A stretch of 64,000 bases of DNA, taken from Bremia lactucae (lineage: Eukaryota > Oomycota > Peronosporomycetes > Peronosporales > Peronosporaceae). The notes below the pieces were generated by a model, which made no database searches, was not told the origin of the DNA, and saw nothing but the letters and a program-made list of their open reading frames with translations. The DNA is taken from the NCBI RefSeq assembly GCF_004359215.1, contig NC_090613.1, positions 7,438,140 to 7,502,139 on the forward strand. The letters run 5' to 3'. The translations under genes and the position numbers were made by a program. The stretch's first letter is position 1. The number at the start of each line of letters is the position of its first letter. Positions 9,421-20,073 of the stretch are shown one piece after another.

Positions 9421-10391
9421 CCTGCTCACACAATACTTGGTGCCAGGTTCGAGGTCTATTTCGTGTCCGATGCTTCTATCTGCTGGTAGGCGGCTCGGCA
9501 CTTCTTCTGGGAACACATCGCAATGTTTCCACAGAACCTTAAAGAACGTGCTGTCTCTCAAGGCATCCGAGCATTGGGCAGCAAACATTTCCTTTTTGTT
9601 CGTTTCTAGGACGCTCTCGTCCATTGTAGACGACGAGCAACAGTCCACCAAGTTCTCTTCTGGAAGTGGTGCGACTACTTTGTGGATCTTTCCTTTCTTT
9701 AATTTGGCAAGGAACAGATCCCACGACATCTCCGGGAGATTTACTATCTTCTCGGCAATTTTAAAGACTGTCGGAGCACATCAACTGAGGATGCCTCCGC
9801 ATTTTTGTCTTTGACGGCCTCGAACACCTCGTTCGAAGGCCCGTCCTCTTCAATAGGATCTGAAACAAAGGTCACTCGTTAAGACGTGCCTTTGATCGTC
9901 CTAATTTGTCGGGTACTAGTTCATCGAGTCCCCACAACCTTTGACTGGGAAGCGGATGCCGTTGCACTCCTGGCTAACGCACCCCTTCCAACCGCACCAG
10001 GCTCTTGGCACTGTGCCGGTTTATGCGACGCATGACTTCTTGTCAGCTCGCCGTCTACTGCCACAGGCTCTCGGCTCTGTGCAGGACATTCGGACGCATG
10101 ACTACTTGTCATCGTCCTATTCACTACCTCAGTCTCCACGAGCTGGGTAGGAATTGGTGACGTTTGACATCCCGTCAACGCACCCTCAACTGTGTTCGAC
10201 ACGACATCAGTTGCATACGCCTCTCGCAGGAGCACATCCTTTCCGGTGTCCTGCGTAGAGTTCGCAACTGTGCGTGTACGCCAGTCTATCCATGGTTGGT
10301 ACTTCGCCAACCATGGCATGCCTAGGATGAGGTCATACGGACTCTCCATTCCTAGCACTGTGAACTTCTTCTTTTTTTTAAGAAAAGTCAC
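9379..10391 (-). pseudogene. B protease C-terminus and pol linker
   Basis: The minus strand reads ESPYDLILGMPWLAKYQPWI, the C-terminal half of a retropepsin-like fold, then a stretch of about 300 codons without a named domain. The linker contains three tandem-like stretches around ECPAQSREPVAVDGELTRSHAS. It ends in LPADRSIGHEIDLEPGTKYC, the lead-in to RT. The A and D families carry a similarly long linker at the same place. Confidence 0.55.
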
Positions 10392-10448
10392 TAAAGCTGA
10401 AGGCGAGTTCTATCTGAACTCCCTCAGACTTAACGAGCGCGCCGTTCG

Positions 10449-10652
10449 CTAATAGAACGCTCGCTTGCCATCCTGGCAAAGCGACTCAAGCATTGCCGGT
10501 CTCTTTCTTAAAGCCGCGAGTTTCACAAAATTTTGTGATGCACCCGAATCCACTAGGAGGGTCATCACCCGGTCATAGCCTCTTACATGAGCGCTATAGA
10601 TCAGCAGGGTTGAGGTCCGAAATTTTGAGACCTCAAAGACTATGCTACCCAT
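10449..10652 (-). CDS. B protease N-terminal segment
   Basis: Open minus-strand segment of 67 codons with the aspartic protease signature LLVDSGASQNFV. This is the catalytic DSG motif of retroelement proteases, which cut Gag-Pol into mature proteins. It continues after a frame change into the ILGMPWLAKY half at about 10330. Confidence 0.7.
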   Translation of the reverse strand: MGSIVFEVSKFRTSTLLIYSAHVRGYDRVMTLLVDSGASQNFVKLAALRKRPAMLESLCQDGKRAFY

Positions 10653-10693
10653 TTGTTCTATAACTGAACTTAGCGGTAGCTTCAGAGTCCGCG

Positions 10694-11846
10694 TCAGTAG
10701 GGCATCCCGCCCCTACTGCGCTCCTTCATTTCCCGACCCCCCCCCCCCTCAGTGGCCGATGCAGAACTCATGCGTCTCGCACGCTGGTTCTTGCCATCGC
10801 CCTTTGGGAAGGTAGTCCTCTTGCTGGTCGTCTTCGCCCCAGCAGGGACCCTGGCATAGCAGCGAGCCATCATATGGCCGCGCTTGCCGCATTCAAAACA
10901 AACAACGTCTGCATTGCCCAACTCCATGGGAGTGACATCTGTCCTCTCGGCCGACAGCTTATACCGAGCTGTCGCCGAGGCACTGTTGTAGGATTGCTCC
11001 TCAACCAAGGCAATTTGGATTGCCCCTTCCATCGTCGACGGCACCTATCTGAAAAATGCCTATCGCGATGGGCCATGCCGTAGTCCGTTCATAAACGTGG
11101 GCACCTTACTGTGCTCCGGAATCGGACCTACGGTTATGGACACCGACAGAGCGCATCTCTTGCACATACTCTTGCAGAGATCGCTTCGCCTGTCGCGCTC
11201 CAAAGAAGCGCGCCTGAACCAACACTTCGTTGTTCGGCGGCTGGTACATGGCGCGAATCTTTTCCTTAAAGATCGCCCATGAGGGGAACGCTTTTCTGTC
11301 CGCCATAAGCGCCGAGTAAGCCCACTCTGAGGCCTTACCGCGCAGATGCGACATGGCGTACGACACCATCCGGCTGTCGTCCTCGATGAGCGGGGCGACA
11401 CCGCATTGCTCCAAGGCTAAAATCCAGTGGACAATCGTGTGCGCCGCAGTTCCATCGAGCTTCGGCGGGTCCATCCGAATGGGCCTCGGCTGATGCGGCC
11501 GGGCAGAGAGCATCTCAACAGCCCTATTGAGAGCCTCGCTCCGTGCCTGCTCATGCCTCAGCTCATCCTGGGTCTGAGTGACGGACTCCGCCGCAGCATG
11601 GCTTTGTGCCTCGGACGCGGCCCTCCGCTGTCCGAGCACGAATGCCTCAAACTGCTCCAACTGAGCAACATGTTGCTCAGGAGGACTACCCAGGAGCCTG
11701 GCCAGGGCTTGTTCACCAAGTCCCTGCGCCATTAGCCCTGCCACCTCCCGATGATGTTCGGAGAGGTGGGGAAAATGAGCCCAATCAATATTGAGGCTCA
11801 TCCTCACGTACACACGCAGAGATGCAGGTCTTGGGAAGGATTTCAA
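10694..11846 (-). pseudogene. gag: B gag
   Basis: Minus-strand capsid and nucleocapsid gene. The longest open part, 11846-11106 (246 codons), starts MKSFPRPASLRVYV about 12 bases after the LTR, close to the primer site. It has a capsid domain with HIVHWILALEQCGVAPL, SHLRGKASEWAYSALM and a YQPPNNEVLVQARFFGARQ segment. After a frame change, 11044-10694 carries the zinc knuckle CFECGKRGHMMARC (C-X2-C-X4-H-X4-C) and a basic tail. A run of about 12 C at 10737-10748 disturbs the end and may be an assembly error. The first ATG overlaps the primer region, so the true start may be ATG 11801, giving MSLNIDWAHFPHL. Confidence 0.8.
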
Positions 11847-11857
11847 GTGCTACCAAG
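11840..11857 (-). other. tRNA primer-binding site of B
   Basis: On the minus strand, directly after the LTR end (CTACA), reads CT then TGGTAGCACTTGAAAT. The core matches the A-family primer site, so the two families probably use the same tRNA. Confidence 0.6.
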
Positions 11858-12391
11858 TGTAGGCAGGCACGTCGTAATGCAGCCACGCTCTACTTAGACA
11901 CACCCTAGCACAGCGAGGAATCGGTTTAACCTGCTTCTTTGCGTGCAGTGAGGAAGTTGTGGTGGGCGCGTAAGCGACCTCATCCAACACACTAAGTACT
12001 CTGGTCAAGTGTCGTCACGGAGCGGTAATCCGTCTCCTCGTGCGCACTTACCAAGAAGGAAGTAGTTTTCAGACTGATTTATATTAAATACCTACTTTAC
12101 CAATTAAATGTTATCTCTATAGATAACACTTAATATGTATTGCAAACGTATCTTTCTAGATACCTCGCGTAAGGGATGACGCTAGCCGTCATCAGGGATG
12201 ACGCTGGGCGTCATCCCTCCTAATTTGAATGCACCCATGTGCATCACATACACAAGGGTTTTGTCACAAATGTGCACCACACCCGAGTGCTGGGTATAAT
12301 TACTATTATTTGGTAATTGACCATCCCCTTAAGTACACCAAGTGTACTTAACGGGGACTGTGTAACATTAGGGCCACTTTAGCCCGTTACA
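11858..12391 (-). repeat. 5' LTR of B
   Basis: On the minus strand it starts TGTAACGGGCTAAAG at 12391 and ends CCTGCCTACA at 11858. A hairpin, GATGACG/CGTCATC, is duplicated here (12175-12195 and 12198-12219), whereas the copy at 5543-6080 has it once. Confidence 0.85.
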
Positions 12392-12701
12392 GAAGCAGGT
12401 CAGTAGCACAATTGCAGATCAAGCAGCTCCAAAAAATAGCTTGGTTATCAACTCGTAGATTCAAAGGCGGAAAAGGGATTTGCCGAATTAAAAGCCAGTA
12501 ATGAGCATGTACCACTTTAGAGTACAACCACACTAGCCAACCACAGAGCGTTCAAGTTCATTAACTAACAAGACAACCCTTTGTAATCTAGCGCTCTCCA
12601 CCATGTGGCTCGCAACCGATATCTATAGGATGACTCGCTTATCACAATTTAAACACAAGTACCCTTCTCTTAAGCTCTTGATGCGTCGAAAAGGGCTACT
12701 A
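12392..12701. other. Spacer between B and the F-type LTR
   Basis: No reading frame or repeat is recognised. If the LTR at 12702-13094 is a 5' LTR on the minus strand, this would be the start of family F internal DNA. TAGTAGCCC after its end only weakly resembles a primer site. Confidence 0.3.
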
Positions 12702-13094
12702 TGTAACACTTAACGTTTGAGCAAGCCAGTTGAACTCGATGGCAAGGCGTTGGTGGAGGGCGACTAGATTAAAAGGAGGTGTTGCTTATATAATCAAATT
12801 GAGAAGTGATTGATTGAGCTGAGTGCTTACGGATTGTCCTATTGCCAGCTAGATTTTCCCTTGAGCTCTCTAGGTCCTATCCAAAGACTATTATTCGCTA
12901 ACCATATATGGTATATAATCTACCAATCACAATGTATATGAACCTCATACTGTGGCATACCCAATTTTGGAATATATTTTATGATTATATTCTGAGCCAG
13001 TCACATTTACGTATACCTCCCTTAGAGGTTTTAAGCCACAAATTTTGGTAGAGACGATTATGCATATGTATTTATGTTTCATGACGTAATTGCA
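12702..13094 (-). repeat. Family F LTR
   Basis: On the minus strand it runs from TGCAATTACG to GTTACA, about 393 bp, and aligns by eye with 31736-32060 on the plus strand. Shared words include CATAAATACA, TTTGTGG, ATATATTCCAA and GATAGGACCTAGA. A TATA-like TTATATAA lies toward the end. No clear target duplication is visible, so solo LTR or element end is undecided. Confidence 0.55.
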
Positions 13095-13278
13095 GTTACT
13101 GATAATACTGCCATTTACACAATCATGGTTAGATAACAATGGCCAAACCACCCTAACAAGTCACATTTTTTTTCCTTTAAGGAAAGCCTCAGTATGGAGT
13201 CAGCTAGGTCACCTTTGTCCCAAATGCCGTCTACTACTGTCGATAAGGCAGTATATGTGGCTTTTCTTTCTTAAGCGA

Positions 13279-13702
13279 TTACCGGGAAGCATTTTGCTGA
13301 AGAAATATCGTCTGCAGTGTACAAGCCATTAGCTTGGTATCGCCGTAAGCATTACTCTTCCAATCTGTAAAGTCGTGCACCGTAGAGCTAAGTGAACTGT
13401 GATGTCGAGACATTATAATCGCAATCAGTACAATAGCTTCTTGCTCATTTAGTGTCAAAGTTGCCACCTATAAATTTTATTTGGTGTGGTTGCGTAGCTC
13501 GCGCTTCACTGAATGCTGCTTTACTGCCATTGTGTCCAATGTTGGTTTCGACGAGCCTTGGACAGAAAGTGCGGCTGCTCTCCGGTGAAGTTATTTCTGC
13601 TCGAAGCACCATGTGGTCAGACAAATCACTTAATGCAATTGACACAGTCGTATTTCGCAGATACTTTGATACGAATTGGGCGAACGACCACTCCGGCCGC
13701 AA
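13279..13702 (-). pseudogene. Possible non-LTR retrotransposon endonuclease
   Basis: The minus-strand frame 13702-13445 reads FVSKYLRNTTVSIALSDLSD then HMVLRAEI. The SDH tripeptide context resembles the C-terminal catalytic motif of AP-type endonucleases in LINE elements. An open segment at 13467-13279 (DFTDWKSNAYGDTKLMACTL) follows. No reverse transcriptase motif is visible next to it. The call rests on one short motif. An overlapping plus-strand frame of equal length is the alternative. Confidence 0.3.
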
Positions 13703-13734
13703 GTCAACTTCTCGCTTCGTATTTATATAAGTGA

Positions 13735-14264
13735 ATTCTCCTGTAAGCTAAAAAAGCAAATACAGTTGAACCTATTTTTTTGTTCGCGTTAAAGTTAGCA
13801 ATCTAAGTCGGTAAGTGGGTTTATCACTGTGTGAGATCATTCAAGGCAGAGCTCAATATATTTAAAATAAGACTGTCATATCTGTCCTCGAGATGATCAG
13901 ATATGCAGCGAATTATGGCCGTTCTTTAAGTGCATCAATATCAACAATACATTACATCCGTGGCGTGCATTCGGATTGCATATAATGATGCGCGAAAAGC
14001 AACATATTGACAAGCACTGGCAAGTAAAGCAAATGTTGATTTGCAACAGGCACCAAATTGTCAGATGGACCAAACAACATCTTCAAATCGGGAGATGCTT
14101 ATGTAAATGCAAGGACACGTTACGCGTTGATACTCACTGAATATACCGCTCCTGAAGTCAGAGGATGACTTTTAGACTCAGAAGGTTTCTTAGATCTATA
14201 GAACAAATAGTTTGAACAACTCATGGAGTCGTACGACCTATTAAAGCTTAATAAAGCCTTATTT
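13735..14264. other. Spacer, no gene seen
   Basis: AT-rich sequence with no convincing coding frame, terminal repeat or LTR. Family D gag homology begins abruptly near 14265. Confidence 0.4.
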
Positions 14265-14990
14265 AAGGGATCCAGAGCTCTAGCTGTCGATGTGAAGACT
14301 TTTAAGGAAAAGAGGGGGAAAATCTCCCTTTGTGGAGTAAGCAGATGGAGATATTCATCGATTCCGCCTTGTTGTTGACAGAACAGCAAAAGGTGGCTAT
14401 GGCCATTTCCAAACTCGGAGGTAGAGCCATGAAGTGGGAACTATTGTGCAGCACATCCAAAAACGACGCTTTTCCATCATGGGATTCGCTGAAACAGCAA
14501 ATAACCAGCATGTTTGCCCCGCCTGATCGGACATTTCGCATGCGATCACGGTTCATTGCGACTCGACAGGGTAAACAAACCCTAGAAGACTTTGTCCAGG
14601 AGTTGAGAGCTTTCATTGCATCTATGCATCAAGACCCGGTGCAAGAAGAAATTGTACAAACAATTTTTATGGGGGTCTCAATGAGGGCGTCTTCCAGACG
14701 GAATTATTCCGATCCTATCCTGCTACGTTCGAAGAGGCAGTCGCCATAAAGCTACGCGCTAAGTTCGGTATGATGTCTGCTCGTGTTAGCCCGCCTGTTA
14801 ATCGAACAAGCTCTTGAGCACATGGGTACCGTCTAATAGAGCGAAACCCATGAATTTAAGCCTCGTTGAGGAAGGAGAAGAGGCTTTTTAAGCTATGGAA
14901 TAGCATACGACCATCCGAGAATGTGTTTATGTGCTGAAGAACGAAATATTTACGTCCGGCCTGCTCCCTAAGAAATACGCGTAAAGCTTG
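14265..14990 (+). pseudogene. gag: D1 gag
   Basis: Capsid region of family D. An open stretch at 14330-14749 (139 codons) contains KVAMAISKLGGRAMKWELL, SWDSLKQQITSMFAPPD and FRMRSRFIATRQGKQTLEDF, the usual gypsy gag pattern. No CCHC zinc knuckle is found downstream in D1 or D2, so this family may lack one. The frame breaks at about 14670. Confidence 0.8.
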
Positions 14991-15149
14991 AAAGAGCACC
15001 AATTCCGACCTATACCAGATATCTGGTGTGGTGCGGAAAATGTCGATACCCAGTAAGTTCGGGACACCCTGTTGAACCTTTAGGGGGTGAGAGTAAACAG
15101 AACCTAGCCCAAATTAGCTCGGTGCTGCACGAAGCGAGACAAGACTGGC

Positions 15150-15449
15150 TTGCTAGTCGCTCAAGCGACTGTAAAGGGCTTTAATAAGCCGTGGTCAATT
15201 TTAATTGACTCAGGAGCGTCTTGCAATTATGCTCGACGCTTTTCTCTTGAAGGAAGTCAACAGCACGTTGAGGCGCTTAAAGCGCATGAAGGTGGTGCAA
15301 TCACTGTTCGCTTAGCGACTGGGACTCGTGTCACCGTTCCCAAAGTTTCATTGAACTTAGGTATAAAGTTTATGGACTTTGACAGTATTAAACGCTGTCT
15401 CGTCCTTGACTTGGATTCGAGATATGATCTCATCCTTGATATGGCCTGA
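15150..15449 (+). CDS. D1 protease domain
   Basis: Open 99-codon stretch with the aspartic protease core WSILIDSGASCNYARRF, then VRLATGTRVTVPKVSLNLG and a C-terminal block SRYDLILDMA. The D2 copy is at 47337-47615 and extends to about 47700. The stop directly after LILDMA lies where the A and B families read LGLPW or LGMPW, so the fold is cut short. The first ATG is unlikely to be a true start, because this would be part of a polyprotein. Confidence 0.75.
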   Translation: MLVAQATVKGFNKPWSILIDSGASCNYARRFSLEGSQQHVEALKAHEGGAITVRLATGTRVTVPKVSLNLGIKFMDFDSIKRCLVLDLDSRYDLILDMA

Positions 15450-16560
15450 CTTGAACGCCATGAGCCATGGATCGATTAAAGGTCTAAGACCTTAGGCGCC
15501 ACGCGCAATGTTCCTAGCAAAGTTTTGGAGAGTCATGAATCCTTCTTTGCTAGGCAATAAAAGCGCTTTTGGCGCGGATCATTGAATGAGTCTGTCAGTA
15601 CTTCAGACATTAAAATTTGTGAGTTAATAAACTTTAATGTTAAAAACATTAATTCTGAGCCCGACTCAGTAGAAAGAAGTAGAACGGCACGTACTCCGTC
15701 GAGTGACACTCGTTGTAATAACGATTCACTGACTGCTGAAAGCATTGTTGGCCTAAGGCCGACCCATCAATGGTGAAATATCCCTGAGATACGTATAGTG
15801 GCACGTCTAAGTCCACCGAGTATGGTCGGCCGAGGTGGCATCATACTGAGTGGCAGTAGTGACACTGTGGTGGTTCGCCGCGACCTCAAGGGTGCAATGT
15901 CCCTGAGATACGTGGAGAGGCACGGCTAAGTCCACCAAGTGTGGTCGGCCGAGTTGGCACCATACTGAGTGTCAATAGTGACACTATTGGCGGGTCGCCA
16001 GGGCATTTTGGGTCAAACCCTTTTAATGCACGTGAAGCGATACGTAAACGATCGCTGGATATGGAAGTTGAGTTACCGAACTCTTTGTTGGATGTCAAAT
16101 TAGACACCATGTCTGGTATAGAACCAATACAGGCCGGAAAATCCGGAGACGTGAATGTCCCGGCTTCTAAATGTCAAATTGTCTCTACTCCAAGACAGGT
16201 AAAAAGCGAAGCGCTTATACATTCAGAAAGTGATACGAGTGAGCAATTACACACGCTTGTAAATGGTGTAACCGGTAACATTGAGGAAGAAGTTAGCCTT
16301 GCGGCAATCCCTTCGTTACATGCTCTTTAGAGCTAAACGAATTGTCTATTGATGAGTGCGGGCGAGCCTTATGGACTCGCGACTTATCTGAGATGGTGAT
16401 CATTCGACCAACAATTGATTTAAACTCCTCGTCACTTCTAGACGAAGCTGTCCTGGATGACACAAAAGCTGCACTTAGTTCGCGGAATGGGTCATCGATC
16501 CTGAAAGATCCTAGATGTGGTATGTAATAATCCACCATCTGTTTTACCTACGGATTGAGG
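15450..16560 (+). pseudogene. D1 pol linker
   Basis: About 370 codons between protease and RT without a named domain. Conserved with D2: ICELINFNVKNINSEPDSVE (15582-15776), VELPNSLLDVKLDTMSGIEP (15941-16330) and ELNSSSLLDEAVLDDTKAAL-like text at 16342-16527. The last part resembles the A-family words NERVLSSSSMDESVLD, which suggests that the A and D linkers share an ancestor. A two-copy tandem module sits at 15773-16010. Confidence 0.55.
15773..16010 (+). repeat. 119-bp tandem module, two units
   Basis: Units start at 15773 (GTGAAATATCCCTGAGATACG) and 15892 (GTGCAATGTCCCTGAGATACG). Both carry TAAGTCCACC, GTGGTCGGCCGAG and a small palindrome around GTGTCAATAGTGACAC. D2 has the same pair at 48024-48240, with a deletion in unit 2. 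A reverse-strand piece lies in the A3 protease at 22983-23075. Confidence 0.7.
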
Positions 16561-16564
16561 TGTC

Positions 16565-17330
16565 CGTCAGGAAGTTAACTTGGTTCCGGGAACAAAATAC
16601 TGTGTCACACGACAATGACCTTTACCAAAGAAGCAGTGTGACGTCATTGACGATTTTGTCCGTGCTAACCACGAGGCTGGAATGGTACGAGAGAGCATAT
16701 CTCCTCATTCGAAACCGACATTTTGTGTCAAAAAAACAAATGGTAAATGGCGCATTGTACATGCTTATAATAAGCTTAATGCTGCCACTATACCAGCACA
16801 AAACTCCATTCCTAGAAAAGATATTCTTCAGAACAATATGGAGTGATGTACAATGTACAGTAACTTAAATTAGTCGGTTACTATCTACTGCTCATGAGGG
16901 CTAGCGATATCCCGCTTACAGCGGTTAGCACCCCAATCAGGATGCTATGGGAGTAGTTAATAATGCCACAAGGCCTTTTTAGCAACCCGGCAACATTTAA
17001 TCGTCTAGTGACGCATCTGTTTCTCCTCATCGAGGTTATGAACAGACTTATTTTGATGACATTTTTGTCCAAAGTTGTGCGGAGGAGGGTCGGCCGGATG
17101 TGGAAAACCATTTGAGAGCAGTGCTCACGTGTATGCGCACAAATAAGTTGTATGCCAATACATCTAAATGCTTATTTGGCGCAGAAAGATATTCCTTTCT
17201 TAGGGTTCTTCATAGGGAATCGAGGCCTTAGAGCGGATCTCGCTAAGGTAAAAGCTAGTAGATTGGCCGGTTCCTAAAAACCAAAAGGAATGCCTAAGTG
17301 GTTGGGTCTCGCCAATTATTTACACACAAA
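16565..17330 (+). pseudogene. pol: D1 reverse transcriptase, broken
   Basis: Order of motifs: GTKYCVTRQ-type lead-in, ANHEAGMVRES, KWRIVHAYNKLNAATIPAQ, RASDIPLTAVSTP, MPQGL and the intact catalytic box YFDDIFV near 17055. Thumb words RTNKLYANTSKCLFGAE follow. Stops occur near 16845 and 16955, and there are several frameshifts. Homology stops at about 17330 in the connection region, after YTQID. Confidence 0.8.
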
Positions 17331-17479
17331 TAGATTATGATACACCCGATCTTGAGATTTTTAAACAAGGATTGATAAATTCAACGATCCACCAGACACC
17401 AAGTACCACTTTTGTGACCTCAAGAACGTCCTAATCCGGAAGTGATGATATGTTTATCTCAATCTAGGTCGAACGACCA

Positions 17480-18045
17480 GTATAACAGGTAGATCTATCC
17501 TATCCAGTTACGACTGCGCAAAACCGTAGTGTAGCTGTGCACGAGCATAAGCAGCGCTGAAGATCCATCACTCAAATAAGTCAATGAAACCTGGACAAAG
17601 AAGCCTATAGGGAAGCATTCAAAGAAGAACATTACGCTTGTATTTAAGAGACATGGCGAAAATCTTTGATCGATGGGGAGTCGATTGTAGAGGATATCGC
17701 TGCCGTTGCATAATTCCAGCTCGAGGCTGCTGGGGAAAACATTTCCCTCGTACAAAAAGGAATGGGCTCCAAAATAGAAAATAAGTCCCCAACAACATGC
17801 GAAAAGAGGTTTATAGAAAGAAACCGAGACGTTAAACGTGTTCGTTATACCGTTTTAAGTGTCGGCGCTTACACACTTGATCTGCTAACACCTACGAAGT
17901 AAGCTACTTTCGCGATAACGCATTTGCCAGCGCTGGAACCGAAATTTAATGCATCGCAGAAATTATCAACAGACACTTCGTCCAGCGTCAACAGAGCTTC
18001 AAGCGACGGTAAAGCCTTAAGGCTAACATACCATTGACGATACCT
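17480..18045 (+). pseudogene. A-family linker fragment
   Basis: Plus-strand piece of the A-family pol linker, close to 23340-23770 in A3: SIVEDIA-type text at about 17690, ETETLNV-like text at about 17820 and VGAYTLDLL at about 17865. It lies between oppositely oriented D fragments. Several stops are present. Confidence 0.6.
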
Positions 18046-18049
18046 GTCA

Positions 18050-19090
18050 CTCCATAGAAAATATATACAGTTTTTTTATAATATCACTTTGTGACATCAC
18101 AGACGGTTTGCGGATTGCAGTATTTATTATGCGTCTCTTCAATCTCTTTGCAGGGACCATACACCTCGTAGATATCAAACTATCTCCAAGGTAAGCAGGC
18201 TCGTTAACCTTACTTTGCCTTATGCGAGAGACGATGTGCACTTTGACATCCAATGAAGAGTTACATAGCGCGAGCTCACCACCCGGTGAATGTCGTGTGT
18301 CACTCCACAAGCATTCAATGAGCAAGCTCAGAATCCCTTAGCATTTCGCCAGCAATATCGTTATCGACATTCAATGTGGTGCCATCACGACAACCTCACT
18401 CGGTAGACTTATACGTGCCATTCCACGTTCATTGAAGATGGACACCTTAGTGACTCGGTCAAGGTCCGCGATGCTTTCACATTCAGTGATTCGGCATTAC
18501 AACGAGCTTCACTTGACCAATTACGTGCCGTTTCCTGAACAGTCAATAAGCCACGTACGATGCTAATGTCATCGACATTGGAGTTAATTGACTTAGACAT
18601 ATAGTATTGAATAAACTGACGGAATCTGTCAGTGGATCGCGCCAATAGCTTTTAGTTGCCTTGAAAAGGTAGGCTCATGAATCGCTAAAGCTTCATTCGG
18701 AACAGTGCGCGTTGCGACTTAGGCCTTAGACCTCCAATCAATTTATGGCTGAAGACTTCATGACAGGTCATACATACCAAGGGTGATATCATACTACGAA
18801 TCGATTCAAGGCAAAGTAGCTTTAAATGCTGTTAAAGCTCAAAACTTCACACTGAGTTCAACAAAACATTAAAGACAGTGACACGAGCCCCATTTCGCTA
18901 AATGAACAGTAATTGAATCACCTATATGCATCTTAAGCGAACAGTAATTGAATCAACTATATGCATTTTAAGCGACTCAGCATACCGCTGACTTCCTTTT
19001 AAGAAAGTGACGTCGAGCATAACAACGAGAGGCTTCGGAGTCAATTATAATCGACCATGGCTAATCCAAGTCCTACAAAGTCGCCTCTGC
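18050..19090 (-). pseudogene. D-family protease and linker fragment, inverted
   Basis: Read on the minus strand, 19075-18980 matches the D protease start (a degraded WSI-LIDSGAS region). 18645-18409 matches the linker SINSNVDDI...ARNWSSEARCNAESL segment. 18325-18047 matches SSLDVKVHIVSRI and the following text. It is far more decayed than D1 and D2. A 27-bp near-direct duplication (around 18915 and 18950, ATTGAATCA-CTATATGCAT) is inside it. Together with D1 it makes a spaced inverted repeat. Confidence 0.65.
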
Positions 19091-19807
19091 GATTAAATTA
19101 ATATGATTTGTATTCAGGACGGTACTATCACTTACAGAGCTCGTTAGGGCTCAGTACTGTTTTTCCTCACTTGATAGAGGTTCCACAGAGCCACGTTTTT
19201 CTTCAGAAGAGAGCCTGGCGTCTACTTGAAGTCAGAGTTTTTTTCCGCAACGTACGAGATTTATTTTTGAGTGGGGATTTTTCTCGTTTGACGCTTGCCT
19301 AGTTTGCAGAAGGACAAGATGGACGCAAGCGCTTCGTGCTTCCGCACATGAAATTTAACGGATCTTTCTTTGCTTTACAACAGCGTCAAGCTTTGCTTCT
19401 CTGTTTTTTAGCGAGGCTGAGTTCTATTGATTCTTGTCTGTCAGGCGCGTAATATGTGATTGAAGAGGTAGCATGACACCCATGTGTAGCGTAGCGGGCT
19501 GTTTCAAGTTGCAGTCCGCGTTTAGCGCAATTTTCACAGCAGCTTTAAAAATAGCAGGTGGACTCGAAAGACTTTTTTTTGTTCACGAGCGTCTAAAAAC
19601 CTTCCTTGAAAAAAATTGCCGGAACCGCCTCTTGTATTGGGTCGAACTGCGTAGCAGCGGTTTAGTTCGGAATTATTGTACATAGTCGCCATGTATTTTA
19701 CGCCTTGGCGGGCTAAAAGCGTAAACACGCGGTAGGCCTTGATCGGTTAGGGGCTGTTATAGCGTGTCCTACGTGGGGAAAGCGTCGTCTAGAGACGTGC
19801 TTCGCGA
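19091..19807. other. Unassigned stretch
   Basis: Two overlapping frames of 64-70 codons are open on opposite strands (19473-19685 plus, 19728-19534 minus). Neither shows a recognisable motif or a convincing start context. No LTR or terminal repeat is seen. Confidence 0.3.
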
Positions 19808-20032
19808 GTGAATCCATTGTCTAGCTCTACCTCCAAGTTAAAAATGGCCAATGTTCCGTCATCAACCTTAGTTGATGACATAAAGAAAGCCTACAAAGAA
19901 GATAAGGACCTTCTATGTTTGATGGATCATTTAATGAATCCATCCTTATCTCGTCTTGGTCGAGAGATTTATCGATTCGTAGAATCAGTGCTCAAGAGAA
20001 TGTGCCTCCAAAAGGCGTCTGACTCTTACTGA
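19808..20032 (+). pseudogene. A-family integrase leader fragment
   Basis: Contains VPSSTLVDDIKKAYKEDKDL followed by LCLMDHLMNPS. This is identical to the segment between RNase H and integrase in A2 (36734-36860, minus). The text then diverges after LMNPS, so this is a breakpoint or a sister family. The ATG at 19808 is not the ancestral start. Confidence 0.65.
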
Positions 20033-20073
20033 TCACAGCGGAAGCCTCAGAAATTCACGGAATGCTTTAGATT

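Larger units (their letters stand above)
5543..12391 (-). mobile_element. Ty3/gypsy element B
   Basis: Minus-strand LTR retrotransposon. The 5' LTR is 11858-12391, followed leftward by a primer site, gag (zinc knuckle CFECGKRGHMMARC), protease (DSGAS), RT, RNase H and the start of integrase at 7675. A 100-N gap comes next, then an opposite-strand reading frame, the polypurine tract (6081-6098) and the 3' LTR (5543-6080). Both LTRs have the same orientation and are about 535 bp. The outer flanks (TTCCT and GAAGC) do not match as a target duplication, so the gap may join two different B copies. Several frameshifts break pol. Confidence 0.75.
14265..17330 (+). mobile_element. Ty3/gypsy fragment D1 without LTRs
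   Basis: Plus-strand gag, protease, linker and most of RT, in the same order as D2 (46480-49560) and about 90% or more alike by eye over long runs. No D-type LTR (TGTAATGGGGC ... CTTCGCTACA) flanks it, and it ends within the RT thumb. Many stops and frameshifts are present. Confidence 0.8.

Noticed and set aside
9437..9814. Plus-strand 125-codon frame
   Set aside because: Antisense shadow of the B pol linker. It is not located at the 3' antisense position and is not conserved elsewhere.
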